NCBI GenBank assembly: GCA_009691445.1
Contig: SICL01000024.1
Coordinates: 1 to 35,884 of the forward strand
Direction of reading: 5' to 3'
Origin: Candidatus Taenariivivens baikalensis
GTDB lineage: Bacteria; Omnitrophota; Omnitrophia; Omnitrophales; Aquincolibacteriaceae
DNA: 35,884 nucleotides
The notes beneath the pieces were generated by a model. It was not told where the DNA came from. It searched no databases and saw only the letters and a program-made list of their open reading frames with translations. The position numbers were made by a program, and so were the translations under genes. Shown piece after piece: positions 15,371 to 24,200 of the stretch. Numbering within the stretch: position 1 is the first letter of the stretch; each line of letters starts with the position of its first letter.

Positions 15371-17098
15371 ATGAAAGAAAAAGAAAACGCCTCCCCCTAT
15401 TTGGTGTATGCCCGCAAATTTCGTCCGCAGGGATTTGATGAAGTCGTGGGTCAGGAGCCCATTGTCCGGACCCTCAAAAACTCAATTGAGCAGGGAAGGA
15501 TCCCGCAGAACTTTCTTTTTTCCGGACCGCGCGGAGTGGGGAAAACTTCCACGGCCCGCATTCTCTCCAAGGCTCTGAACTGCGAAAAAGGCCCGACCGG
15601 CGAGCCCTGCGATCAATGTGTTTCCTGCAAAGAAATCACGCAGGGAAATTCGATGGACGTGCTTGAAATTGACGGCGCTTCCAACCGCGGCATTGACGAA
15701 GTTCGTAGCCTTCGCGAAACGGTCAAATTCAAACCTGTTTCAGGCCGCTATAAAATTTATATCATCGATGAAGTCCACATGCTTACGACCGAAGCCTTTA
15801 ACGCGCTTTTAAAGACTTTGGAAGAACCGCCACCGCACGTTAAATTTATTTTTGCTACGACGGAATCCCACAAAGTTCCGCTGACCATTCTTTCCCGCTG
15901 CCAGCGTTACAATTTTAAACGCATCCCGACCGGTGAGATGGTCAAAAAGCTTGATGAGATTGCAAAAAAAGAAAAAATCAAAGTAGACACCAAGGCGCTT
16001 TTTCTTATCGCCAAAGCCAGCGACGGCGCGCTTCGAGATGCTGAAGGGCTTTTGGACCAGCTGGTGAGTTTTTCAGAGGGGAAAATCGAAGAAGTCGATG
16101 TGCTTCAGATTTTGGGTCTCGCCCCTGAGACAGCGTATTTCCAAGCGCTGGATGCTATCCGCAGTAAGGATGTTAAGGTCGTGTTTGCACTCGTCCGGAG
16201 CGTTTATGATGATGGGGTGGACCTCATGCAGTTTTCAAAAGGGATTTTTGAAGTCTTCCGCCACCTTTTGCTGTTTCAGTGCACGGAGTCGCCGGAAGAA
16301 TTCATTGATATGAGTGAGGACGGAATGAAATTGTTGAAGGACCGCAAGAATCAGTTCAGCCGCGGTGAATTGTTTCTTGGTTTGAATATTTTGACCCATC
16401 TTCAAAATCAGATGCGCCGCAATTTGGGATCCCCAAAACTTTTACTTGAGACCGCGCTTCTAAAACTTCTTCACGTGGATCAACTGAAGCAGGTAGAGAA
16501 GCTGATTGCTGAAGGGGGCGTGGCTGCGTCTCTTCCGAAAAGCCCGGGAAATTATACGCCGTCTTCTTCGGCTCCGGCATTCCGGCAGCCGGCTGCCGAA
16601 TCTCCGAAACCCTTGGCGTATCCTCCGATTTCTTCCGGATCCAAACCCCAATCCTTTCAAGCAGTATCTCCGGCCGCGGTGGTGGACGCGCCTTCGGCAG
16701 GAGCGGCTTTTACTTTGCAGGAAATTGAAACCGTCTGGCCGCGCGTGATTGAATACGTAAAGCAAAAACGTATGTCGCATGGAATATTTCTCTCAGAGTC
16801 GCAGCCCGTGGATGTGAGCGGCGTGCGGATTACGCTTGGATTCCCCCCCGAATTTCAATTTCATAAGGAAATGCTGGAAAAAGACCAGGCAAGAAAACTC
16901 GTGGAAGAAGGGTTTGAAGTGGCGCTAGCCAGAAAGATTTCACTCAGTTTTGTCATCACTCAATTAGAACAAAAAGAATTTCCTATGCCGGCGCTTGAAA
17001 GATCTTCCGCTTCTCCGGAAGATGGCAAGCTCCCGGAAATCATCACCGAAGCGATGGGTATTTTTGAAGGCGCAAAAATCATCAGAAAAGATCCGTAA
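15371..17098 (+). CDS. dnaX: DnaX, DNA polymerase III gamma/tau subunit
   Basis: This is the ATPase of the replicative clamp loader, 575 residues. GPRGVGKTS (52-60) is the Walker A motif. C71, C80, C83 and C86 form the zinc site, DEVH (133-136) is Walker B, and the ATTESHKVP / LSRCQRYNF segment holds sensor and arginine-finger elements. A Pro/Ser/Ala-rich linker (about 385-450) leads to a tau-like C-terminal domain, so this is the long form. It has recR as its immediate neighbour, a conserved pairing, but the ybaB gene commonly found between them is absent. Confidence 0.95.
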   Translation: MKEKENASPYLVYARKFRPQGFDEVVGQEPIVRTLKNSIEQGRIPQNFLFSGPRGVGKTSTARILSKALNCEKGPTGEPCDQCVSCKEITQGNSMDVLEIDGASNRGIDEVRSLRETVKFKPVSGRYKIYIIDEVHMLTTEAFNALLKTLEEPPPHVKFIFATTESHKVPLTILSRCQRYNFKRIPTGEMVKKLDEIAKKEKIKVDTKALFLIAKASDGALRDAEGLLDQLVSFSEGKIEEVDVLQILGLAPETAYFQALDAIRSKDVKVVFALVRSVYDDGVDLMQFSKGIFEVFRHLLLFQCTESPEEFIDMSEDGMKLLKDRKNQFSRGELFLGLNILTHLQNQMRRNLGSPKLLLETALLKLLHVDQLKQVEKLIAEGGVAASLPKSPGNYTPSSSAPAFRQPAAESPKPLAYPPISSGSKPQSFQAVSPAAVVDAPSAGAAFTLQEIETVWPRVIEYVKQKRMSHGIFLSESQPVDVSGVRITLGFPPEFQFHKEMLEKDQARKLVEEGFEVALARKISLSFVITQLEQKEFPMPALERSSASPEDGKLPEIITEAMGIFEGAKIIRKDP

Positions 17099-17176
17099 AA
17101 CGTGAAACGTAAAAAAACATTCATCTCTTTTCTCATGGCCCTTCGCTTCACGTACGACGACTCACGTACGACGTGT
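17099..17176. repeat. Array of ACGTGAAACGT words between dnaX and recR
   Basis: AACGTGAAACGTAAAA is followed by CGCTTCACGTACGACGACTC and ACGTACGACGT in the opposite sense. The same word family forms a cleaner inverted array at 31097-31170. It fills the space where ybaB would normally lie. Confidence 0.6.
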
Positions 17177-17181
17177 GGTTT

Positions 17182-17781
17182 ATGAGAGGCTACGCTGAAT
17201 GGATGTCCAAACTGGTTGATGCCCTCACTAAACTTCCGGGCATCGGGAAAAAATCAGCAGAGCGGATCGTCTTTCATTTACTTAAAACCAACCGCGAAGA
17301 AGTTGCGAATCTTTCCCAAATCCTTCTCGCCGTCAAAGAGAACGTTTCTTTTTGCAAAACCTGTCATAATTTTTCCGACAGCGAACTCTGCCATATTTGT
17401 ACGGATGCGGGACGCGACAAGGGCCTCGTGTGTGTCGTCGAAGATCCTAAGGACGTGATCTCGGTTGAAAAAACAGGAGTCTTTGCCGGGGTTTATCATG
17501 TCCTGCTTGGATCGCTCTCTGCGTTGGAAGGAATCGGGCCGGATGAAATCCAGATTGCGGGTCTTCTGCGGCGTGTGAAAGAGCAAAAAGTCCGCGAAGT
17601 CATTTTGGCGACGAATCCGAATACGGAAGGCGAAACCACGGCGCTTTATTTAAGCCGTGTCCTCAAACCCCTCGGCCTCAAAGTGACGCGCATTGCCCGC
17701 GGTATTCCGGTCGGTAGTCATATTGAGTACACCGATCAAGCAACGCTTTCGAGATCGTTGGATGGACGGCTTCCCATCTAA
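17182..17781 (+). CDS. recR: RecR, recombination mediator protein
   Basis: RecR works with RecF/RecO in loading RecA at gaps. The product has the N-terminal helix-hairpin-helix LPGIGKKSAERIVFHLL, a C4 zinc finger (CKTCHNFSDSELCHIC) and a Toprim domain opening VCVVEDPKDV. It ends with ATNPNTEGETTALYL and HIEYTDQATLSRSLDGR, the standard RecR end. ATG 17182 gives 199 residues, matching the family; GTG 17173 and ATG 17203 are alternatives. The start region lies at the edge of a repeat array and has no good Shine-Dalgarno sequence. Confidence 0.95.
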   Translation: MRGYAEWMSKLVDALTKLPGIGKKSAERIVFHLLKTNREEVANLSQILLAVKENVSFCKTCHNFSDSELCHICTDAGRDKGLVCVVEDPKDVISVEKTGVFAGVYHVLLGSLSALEGIGPDEIQIAGLLRRVKEQKVREVILATNPNTEGETTALYLSRVLKPLGLKVTRIARGIPVGSHIEYTDQATLSRSLDGRLPI

Positions 17782-17912
17782 ATTAAATCCGAAATCCGAA
17801 ATCCGAATTTCGAAACAATATCGAAATACCAAATTTCAAAACGGTTTGTTTGAGATATTTGAATTTTGGATTTGTTTCGGATTTCGATATTCGAGTTTCA
17901 AATTTTAAATCG
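17782..17912. repeat. Inverted word array (CCGAAATCCGAAATCC family) after recR
   Basis: ATCCGAAATCCGAAATCCGA is followed by AAACAATATCGAAATACC and, on the right, TTTCGGATTTCGATATTCGA in reverse orientation. The words are shared with the array at 26087-26252. It directly follows the recR stop and lies upstream of the next ribosome binding site. Confidence 0.85.
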
Positions 17913-17932
17913 TTATCGTTTAGGGGAAGTAG

Positions 17933-18757
17933 ATGTTATTTCATTATCAAGGTATTACCACCCTCATCACCGGTTCATCAAGCGGTATCGGAGAATGCTT
18001 TGCCCGTGAGCTGGCAAGCCGTGGTTCTCACGTGATCCTGACCGCGCGCTCCAAAGACAAGCTGGAAACCCTGGCGGCCGCACTTCGTCATGATTTTAAA
18101 ATCCAGGCGAATGTCTTTGCCGCGGATCTTTCGGAAACCCAGGGCCCGCAGAAACTCTTTGATGAAATCCGCGGAGCCGGGCTTTCGGTGGATTTGCTTA
18201 TCAATAATGCGGGATTTGGTTCTCTGGGACTTTTCGAGAAGTCCTCTTTTGCATCCAATCAAGATATGATTCAAGTGAATGTGAGTTCACTTACAGCGCT
18301 TACCCATCTTTTTCTTCCCGGCATGTTTGAGCGTGCACCAGAAAAAAGGGGACAGGTTGCTGCAACCGGTACCCTTTTTTCTGGCGGCGTGATTAATGTA
18401 GCTTCAACCGCGAGTTTTCAGCCGCTTCCCCGGCTGGCCTTGTACGCGGCGACCAAAGCCTTTGTCCTGAGTTTTACTGAAGCCCTGTGGGCAGAATATA
18501 AAAACCACGGTGTGAAATTTTTCTGCCTTTGCCCGGGGAATACGGCCTCCAATTTTCACGATAAAGCAGGGATGGATAAACGCTATCGTTTTCTTCAGGC
18601 GAAAACAGAAGATTTAGTCCGGTTTGGTCTGGATACTTTTGCCTTCACTCATCGAATCACGGCAGTCCACGGATTTTTAAATCAGATCCTCGCGCTCGGT
18701 TACCGCTTTGCTCCCCGCAAGCTGGTAGTCCTTATCGCGTCCCTGCTTTATCGGTAG
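17933..18757 (+). CDS. Short-chain dehydrogenase/reductase (SDR)
   Basis: The 274-residue NAD(P)-dependent oxidoreductase has the Rossmann motif TGSSSGIG, the NNAG motif, and the catalytic set S158, Y171 and K175 (YAATK). Arg in TARSKD after the second strand suggests NADP(H). The substrate is unknown; classical SDRs of this type include acyl and steroid-like ketone reductases. GGGGAA at 17923-17928 is a close-spaced ribosome binding site. A perfect palindrome (18338-18384) is inserted in frame at about residues 136-151, just before the catalytic-Ser strand, where most SDRs have a short loop. The TAG stop overlaps a second repeat starting at 18756. Confidence 0.88.
   Translation: MLFHYQGITTLITGSSSGIGECFARELASRGSHVILTARSKDKLETLAAALRHDFKIQANVFAADLSETQGPQKLFDEIRGAGLSVDLLINNAGFGSLGLFEKSSFASNQDMIQVNVSSLTALTHLFLPGMFERAPEKRGQVAATGTLFSGGVINVASTASFQPLPRLALYAATKAFVLSFTEALWAEYKNHGVKFFCLCPGNTASNFHDKAGMDKRYRFLQAKTEDLVRFGLDTFAFTHRITAVHGFLNQILALGYRFAPRKLVVLIASLLYR
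18338..18384. repeat. Perfect palindrome with GGGGACAGG core, in frame in the SDR gene
   Basis: CCAGAAAAAAGGG (18338-18350) pairs perfectly with CCCTTTTTTCTGG (18372-18384), and an inner GGTTGC / GCAACC pair extends the fold. The GGGGACAGG core also occurs in the hairpin at 33757-33806. It adds about 15 residues to the SDR. Confidence 0.9.
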
Positions 18758-18854
18758 GGACGGTTCTCATCAACTTGTGTTGTCAAAGCAACTTTCGATT
18801 GAAAACATTCAATTCGGGTATTCCTTGCCAAGTCCGTGCCTGAGAACCGTCCCT
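18756..18854. repeat. MITE-like inverted repeat AGGGACGGTTCTCA / TGAGAACCGTCCCT
   Basis: Perfect 14-base ends at 18756-18769 and 18841-18854 face each other across 71 bases that do not look coding. The ends match the repeat around pabC (5079-5238). The left end overlaps the SDR stop codon. Beyond it, up to 18940, I see nothing else recognisable. Confidence 0.85.
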
Positions 18855-18940
18855 TGCCAATCTAGCAAAAACGAGCATCAGATAATATTCTTAACTAATG
18901 GCTAAATAACACGTTCCGTCAGATAAAAATGCCTTAACCG

Positions 18941-18968
18941 TTGCTTTACTTCCACTGATCCCTATGCT
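18941..18968 (+). promoter_or_regulatory. Probable promoter of the ChaN-like secreted protein gene
   Basis: TTGCTT (18941-18946) and TATGCT (18963-18968) are 16 bases apart. A start near 18975 leaves a leader of about 36 bases containing AAAGGA (18996-19001), nine bases before GTG 19011. Confidence 0.4.
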
Positions 18969-19010
18969 ACCTTTTGAGCAGTTTTTATCGATTCGAAAGG
19001 AAAACTTCGC

Positions 19011-20663
19011 GTGATATCTCGATTGAAAATTAAAGCCCCCAACAAAATTTTGTCATTGCGAGCGAAGCGAAGCAATCTCAGAGATCACCACGCCCTTACG
19101 GGGCTCGCGATGACAGTCGGGTTAATCGTTCTTGTATTGTCCACCCATCTTTCCCAAGCATTTGCTCTCTCCCTTTCTCCTGAGATTGGAAAAATCCAGC
19201 AGACGCTTAATGGTTCCAACGGAAAAACCTTGATCCTGATTCAGGAAGCCCACGTGGATTATGAAGGGCAGAAAGCGATGATTAAAATCCTCGAGGCGGT
19301 GATCGCCCAAAAATCTGTGCGCCAGATCCTGGTCGAAGGCGGATGGGATGACGTCAGCCTTTCTTATCTGCGTGCTTACGGAGATCCGGAAGGACGCCGC
19401 AAGATCGCCGAAACGTATCTGAAATCCGGAAAAATTTCTGCGGAGGAATATCTGGATATTGTCGGCGAACACGACATCCAGCTGTGGGGGATCGAAGACA
19501 AGCAATTATATGAAGAAAACATGAAGGCCTTCTTAAAGATCCACGAGACGCAGACAAAGCAGTTGGAGAATCTGAGCGAAATCGAAGCGCAGTTGGATGG
19601 GCAGGTCAAAAAAATATTTTCTCCAGAGCTTCTTCGTTTTGAAGAGAACCGGAAAGCCTTTCTCGATCAGAAAATCTCCATGCCGGTTTATTTAAGGGAT
19701 CTAACGGTGCCAGGTACCGTGCCTGGCACCACGACAGCTTACCCCCATCTCTCCCAAATCCTTGAACTCACCGGCAATTCAAAAGTTTTTGACATGGATA
19801 AGGTCGAGCCGGAGAAGCAGGAACTGCTTCGCACCCTTTCTCGTCACGTCAGCAAGCTTGAGCTCGAGCCTGTGACAGCCCTGATGAAAAAGAGAAACCC
19901 AGAAGCGGAACTTGAGTATTTGAACGCGCTGTTCGAAATGCTATTGGGAAATCCTCCGCCACAATTCGTCGGACGGATCCGTCCTTTGGCGGACAAGCGC
20001 CAAACTCCAAATTCCAAATTCAAAAACCTTAAAGCGTATCAAACGGCGCTGGCCAAAATGCAGTCGATGGATTTTTGTCTCTTCTTTTCGGAACTGAATC
20101 AGCTGGAGGCCGTTGTTGCCCAGACACTGACAAAAACTCCAGAACAAAAAGCATTGCTTGAATCCATCCGTTATGTGGAAAATTTACGGAAACTCTTTGA
20201 ACTCAAAATGACTCCGGAGGAGTTTCAGGCTTTGAAGCTTTTGACGGTGCCGGGCATCGTCAGTCAGGATATCCAACCCTTTATTCCCATCGCAGCATCC
20301 TTTTACGAATCCGCGATCCGTCGCGAAAAGGCCCTGACGGAAAAAATCACAGCGCGTATGGAGTCCATGCCGGACACAACGGGCGTAGTCATTACCGGAG
20401 GGTTTCATTCGGAACATTTAATTCAGGAATTGCACAAGCAGGGTTATACCGTGGTGAACGTGACCCCGCGCTTTCAGCCGGAAGAGCCGGGGAAATTGCA
20501 GGAAAAGTATTTTAGGATCCTTAAAGAAAAATGGACCGGAGACGGCGATCGGAATAACCAAGTGTCCAAGATACAAGAGACAAATAATGACCAAGTATCC
20601 AAGAAACAAGAAACAAAAAAAGACAAAGTGTCCAAGACGCAAGATACAAGAAGCAAGCAATAA
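19011..20663 (+). CDS. Secreted ChaN/TraB-like protein, function unknown
   Basis: The 550-residue product has an N-terminal hydrophobic segment (about 36-52) ending in QAFA, so it is probably exported. The core contains LILIQEAHVDYEGQ, ILVEGGWDDVS and, near the end, VVITGGFHSEHLIQEL. That pattern of Glu/His near the start and Gly-Gly-x-His near the end recalls the ChaN/EreA/TraB (Tiki) clan, but I infer this from motifs only. Four repeats are in frame: residues about 14-35 in the signal peptide, 233-240, 316-337, and a hydrophilic tail from about 511 (QVSKIQETNN-type). Translation starts at GTG with AAAGGA nine bases upstream. The stop abuts the ATG of the four-helix-bundle gene. Confidence 0.55.
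   Translation: MISRLKIKAPNKILSLRAKRSNLRDHHALTGLAMTVGLIVLVLSTHLSQAFALSLSPEIGKIQQTLNGSNGKTLILIQEAHVDYEGQKAMIKILEAVIAQKSVRQILVEGGWDDVSLSYLRAYGDPEGRRKIAETYLKSGKISAEEYLDIVGEHDIQLWGIEDKQLYEENMKAFLKIHETQTKQLENLSEIEAQLDGQVKKIFSPELLRFEENRKAFLDQKISMPVYLRDLTVPGTVPGTTTAYPHLSQILELTGNSKVFDMDKVEPEKQELLRTLSRHVSKLELEPVTALMKKRNPEAELEYLNALFEMLLGNPPPQFVGRIRPLADKRQTPNSKFKNLKAYQTALAKMQSMDFCLFFSELNQLEAVVAQTLTKTPEQKALLESIRYVENLRKLFELKMTPEEFQALKLLTVPGIVSQDIQPFIPIAASFYESAIRREKALTEKITARMESMPDTTGVVITGGFHSEHLIQELHKQGYTVVNVTPRFQPEEPGKLQEKYFRILKEKWTGDGDRNNQVSKIQETNNDQVSKKQETKKDKVSKTQDTRSKQ
19051..19115. repeat. TCATTGCGAG palindromic repeat within a signal peptide
   Basis: TGTCATTGCGAGCGAAGCGA and AGCAATCTC at the left are matched by GGGGCTCGCGATGACA at the right. 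It encodes residues about 14-35 of the ChaN-like protein, extending the positively charged n-region with several Arg/Lys before the hydrophobic core. Confidence 0.85.
19706..19730. repeat. GGTGCCAGG / CCTGGCACC palindrome, in frame
   Basis: The nine-base arms at 19706-19714 and 19722-19730 are perfectly complementary around TACCGTG. It is translated as VPGTVPGT in the ChaN-like protein. The family is related to the hairpin at 15301-15345. Confidence 0.85.
19956..20021. repeat. GGACGGATCCGTCC element plus CCAAATTCCAA words, in frame
   Basis: Positions 19956-19994 agree with intergenic 3538-3576 at 37 of 39 positions and are likewise followed by AAACTCCAAATTCCAAATTC words. Here the sequence is translated (residues about 316-337 of the ChaN-like protein). 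It is the clearest evidence that these coding inserts are repeat-derived. Confidence 0.92.
20556..20660. repeat. Left word array (CCAAGTGTCCAAGATACAAG) before the four-helix-bundle gene
   Basis: Reiterated CCAAGTGTCCAAG, AGAAACAAG and AGATACAAG words end four bases before the ATG at 20664. The 34-base stretch 20577-20610 recurs at 21103-21136 with 31 matches. The array is translated as the hydrophilic tail of the preceding gene. Confidence 0.88.
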
Positions 20664-21080
20664 ATGATAAATCAATATTTGCAAGAGAATCCATCAGCTG
20701 AAGAGGGAATTCTTTTAAAAGAGGCTCCGTCGAGTAGAGAGTTTGATTTGGAAGCCAGGACGCTTGAGTTCGCTAAGCTTACTCGGGAGTTGGTGAGACA
20801 GATTGAGAAGAATATTCAAAATATTGAGGATGCCAAGCAGCTTATTCGTTCTTCAGGCTCTGTGGGTGCCAACTACATTGAAGCGAATGATGCCTTGGGC
20901 AAAAAAGATTTTTTTCTCAAAATTAAAACATGCCGCCGGGAAGCGAAAGAAAGCCGTTTTTGGTTAAAGCTGCTCGATGTCAAAAATCCAGCTCTTGAAG
21001 TTTTGAGAGATGATTTGGTGCAAGAGGTATCTGAACTTATTCTAATTTTTTCGGCAATTGCTAAAAAGCAAATGCTCTAA
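20664..21080 (+). CDS. Four-helix-bundle protein of the S23 / 23S rRNA intervening-sequence family
   Basis: The 138-residue basic/acidic helical protein matches the S23-type four-helix-bundle family. FDLEARTLEFAKLTRELVRQ leads helix 1, then QLIRSSGSVGANYIEANDA forms the hallmark central turn, then FFLKIKTCRREAKESRFWL. Family members are encoded in 23S rRNA intervening sequences of bacteria such as Leptospira and Coxiella, and resemble the Avd accessory protein of diversity-generating retroelements. Molecular function is unsettled, though nucleic-acid binding is plausible. Here it is not in an rRNA gene: it lies between word arrays on both sides (20556-20660 and 21083-21230), with its ATG touching the previous stop. 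This suggests a mobile cassette. No reverse transcriptase is nearby. Confidence 0.88.
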   Translation: MINQYLQENPSAEEGILLKEAPSSREFDLEARTLEFAKLTRELVRQIEKNIQNIEDAKQLIRSSGSVGANYIEANDALGKKDFFLKIKTCRREAKESRFWLKLLDVKNPALEVLRDDLVQEVSELILIFSAIAKKQML

Positions 21081-21082
21081 AT

Positions 21083-21230
21083 GTTCAAGAAACAAGATGC
21101 GAGAGACAAAAAATGACCAAGTGTCCAAGAAACAAACGTTAGGAGCTTGTTCTTGTTTTTTAGCCATTTGTTTGGAAACTTGTGTCTTGATTATTAATTT
21201 GGATACTTGTTTCTTGTATCTTGGTTACTT
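21083..21230. repeat. Right word arrays after the four-helix-bundle gene, forward then inverted
   Basis: A forward block (21083-21136, with GAGACAAAAAATGACCAAGT) repeats the left array. It is followed by an inverted block (about 21148-21228) ending GGATACTTGTTTCTTGTATC and TTGGTTAC, the reverse complement of the left array's opening ATAACCAAG...ATACAAG words. The gene is therefore bracketed by both direct and inverted copies. Confidence 0.88.
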
Positions 21231-21252
21231 CAAAATGAGGAGATAGATAAAA

Positions 21253-24200
21253 ATGAATCTTAATCAACGAATGAACCGTATTTACAAAACCGCCGCCTTA
21301 TTTCTTTCGATTGCTTTGATGCTTCCTTCCCCGGCATTTGCCAACCGTCCTGAATCGACGGGTGTGTCTAAACCCATTCTCTCACAACTTGAAGCGGATC
21401 TCGCCAAACTCGGTCCCGCACGGCTTGGCCCGCTGGATCATCTGGGTATTCCCACGCTTGATCTTTCGCGCCGTGAATGGGCAAGGGCAAGTGCGCCGGT
21501 GAACCGGTTAACCGGTCAACCGGTAACTGCACGACGCTCGGAATTGCGGCAAAGTGGACTTCAAGTTGAATTGGCAGACCAAGCTAAGCAAGAGGGGCGT
21601 CTTTCTGAAGCGGCACTGAATAATATTAAAAGTTGGCAGGGAGAAGCTTATAAGCTTGCGCATTCAGATATCAATCAACAACTAGAAGAAGCGGCTGAGG
21701 CATCGGAAGATCAGAAACAAGCGAAGTGGGACGCGATTAAGGACGCGTGGTTTACAGATGTGGCGATTGGAACCGCTGGCATGCGAGGCGTTCGCGGTTG
21801 GGGAACGAATCGAATCAATTTATTTACGATGGGTAAACTTCAAATAGCCCACGCCAAAATGATTCAATCAGTTAGGTATACAGAATTGATTCAAAGATCG
21901 GACAGCGAATTTGATTCCGCGAAAGAAAAGAAAGCGATCGTGATTGGCGGTGATTCTCGCGAGGGCAATTTCGAACCGAAAAATAAGCCTGAACAAAACG
22001 TAACTCAATATCAAATTGAAGTCGAGCAACTCGGCTGGCAAATTAAACTGAACGCGATGCTCAATATTGCTTTTGGAACACGGGCCTATGTGTATCGGCT
22101 TCCTGTTTCAACGCCGCAAGTTTCATGGTCGACGCATGTCCTGGATGTCGATGCAGTTGATCATCAGGGGTATCGGGTTGTTTCCGGCGCGATGAATACC
22201 GCAAGTCATAATCCCCCTGAACATAATGGAAATAAGCCTTATCAGATTCACGGCGCTCAAGGTGCCGGTGATTTTTCCGCCTATTTAGGAGAGGGGATTT
22301 CTTTGTTTGATATGAATGAACTGGCGGGCCTTCAGTATCAAGGACTCAATATCCTTGAGAAGTTGGATGAGGTTTTTGAGCGGGCGATCCGGAAAGGCGA
22401 TGCCGTTTGGATTGGCGGTGACGGATTAACCAGAGCGGATGGAACAACGGTGCAGGATCCTTATCAAGCTGATGAAAAATTCATCGATGCTGAATTACCA
22501 GAAGCCATTCACGTTGTGGATAAACTTTTCAATTCTAAATTCATTGATCTTAAAACCGCAAAGATTGTGATTTCTCCGCTTTGGGGCGTGACGCGTCATA
22601 TCCTGGAAAAGATTTTAAAAATTCGCGGTGTGCCCGGTGAAAATATTATTTGGGTTGAATCATCGCCAAATCCGAAATTTACCGGGCATAAAACACCGAA
22701 CCCGGAAACGGGGGATGCCCGTTTGCCCGCTTTGCAAGCAGCCATTGAAAACAACGCGGATCTCGCTGAGTGGGCGGATCCAGATGCCGACCGTCCTGCC
22801 GTGGCTGCCAAGAAAAATCCTTCTCTGAAATCGGCGAAGCTGGAGGACTATCTTGTCCTCAACGGAAATCAACAGTTAGCGGTTCTGATGGACTACATGA
22901 TTCGAGAAGTGAATGCGCTCGAAACATCCGGAGAGGTTCAAGAATCAGGTTCTGCAATGTCGCGTTTAGCAAAATCCATTTCACCCGCGTGGAATAAAGT
23001 CTGGATGGCGAGCACGGTGGTGTCAGGAGATCTCGCTAAGCAAGTCGCCAAGAAGAATGGCTTGAATGTCATCGAAACTTTAACCGGTTTCAAATACATC
23101 GGCGATCAAATTCAAAAGCACGCCCATTTAATTCAGAAAGCCGCTGGTCTTACCGAGCGTCAGTGGATCAAGCTGAGTAAAGAAAAACAGATGGAGCTGG
23201 GTCTTCAACATTTGGATGTTTTTATCAAGGGTGGAGAAGAATCTTATGGCGCTCTAACCGGACAAGGCGCGCACGATAAAGATGCGATTTCTGGACTGAT
23301 GTGGTTCATTGAAATCTTCGGCCGTCTTCGAAAAGAAGGAATCACGCTCGAAGCCCGCTTGAATGAAATTTATGAAAAGTACGGATATTTTAGTGAAGAG
23401 ATGGCCAATCAAGGTCAAAAGCCTTACGCGGCTCGAGGCATTGAACTTTCCGAATCACAGGTTTTCGAATTAATCGGTAAGAAAGATAAAGCTACAGGAA
23501 AGCGACCGGAAGGCGCAACGCTCCTGGGGCATTTTTTAACGAACACGCCCCAGGTCATTTCCGGTAAGAAAGTTGTCTCAGTACTGAATTATGAAAATCA
23601 GGAAGCTCGTGATGCGAAAGGGAACCTTTTGTTCGATTCCAATTCTGCAAGTGGTTACTTCACTCTGGCGAATGGGATTCAAGTATATTCTTTTGCACAT
23701 GCGCCGGTCGGTAATGCCTCTGCTGAAAAACTTCCCAAAGAAGATTTTATTGCCCTTGTCCTTGAAGACGGCGCCAAGATTGTCGCGCGTCCTTCGGGGA
23801 CCGAACCCATTATTAAGTTTTACATTTTAGGCCGCGGAAAACTTTCTGAAAAAGATCAAGTCAATGCCTGGCTCAAACAAGTCAAAACCGAGATTGACAC
23901 GATTGCGGATGAAATTGCCCGTGCCCGTTATCCCCGCTCCGAAGTGCGGACAGAGAAGAGCGTTCCGGAATTTCTTGCGGTCGGAGATCAGGTTGTTGTT
24001 GATCAAACTCTGAGTTTTAAGGTTAAAAAGGTGAACGCGAGAGGCAAAAACACGAGTGTCGTTTTGACGTTTGCGGCAGACCGCCCAGTGCGGCTTGTGA
24101 CTGAATCAGGGGCATCCAATTCTATTCAACTGGAGCTGGGGACGCAGACAGTTACTTTACCGGCAAACTCTGCTTTTTGGGTTGACGGTAATCCTGACGC

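Noticed and set aside
15960..15985. Programmed frameshift site in dnaX
   Set aside because: The A-rich run lies inside the ATPase domain near residue 200, not after it, and no stop or stimulatory hairpin suits a gamma-like product there.
20664..21080. Diversity-generating retroelement accessory gene (avd)
   Set aside because: The fold is related, but no reverse transcriptase, template repeat or variable target gene is visible in the window.
20556..21230. CRISPR array
   Set aside because: The repeated words are short, variable and adjacent without uniform spacers, and the same words recur inverted. No cas genes are present.
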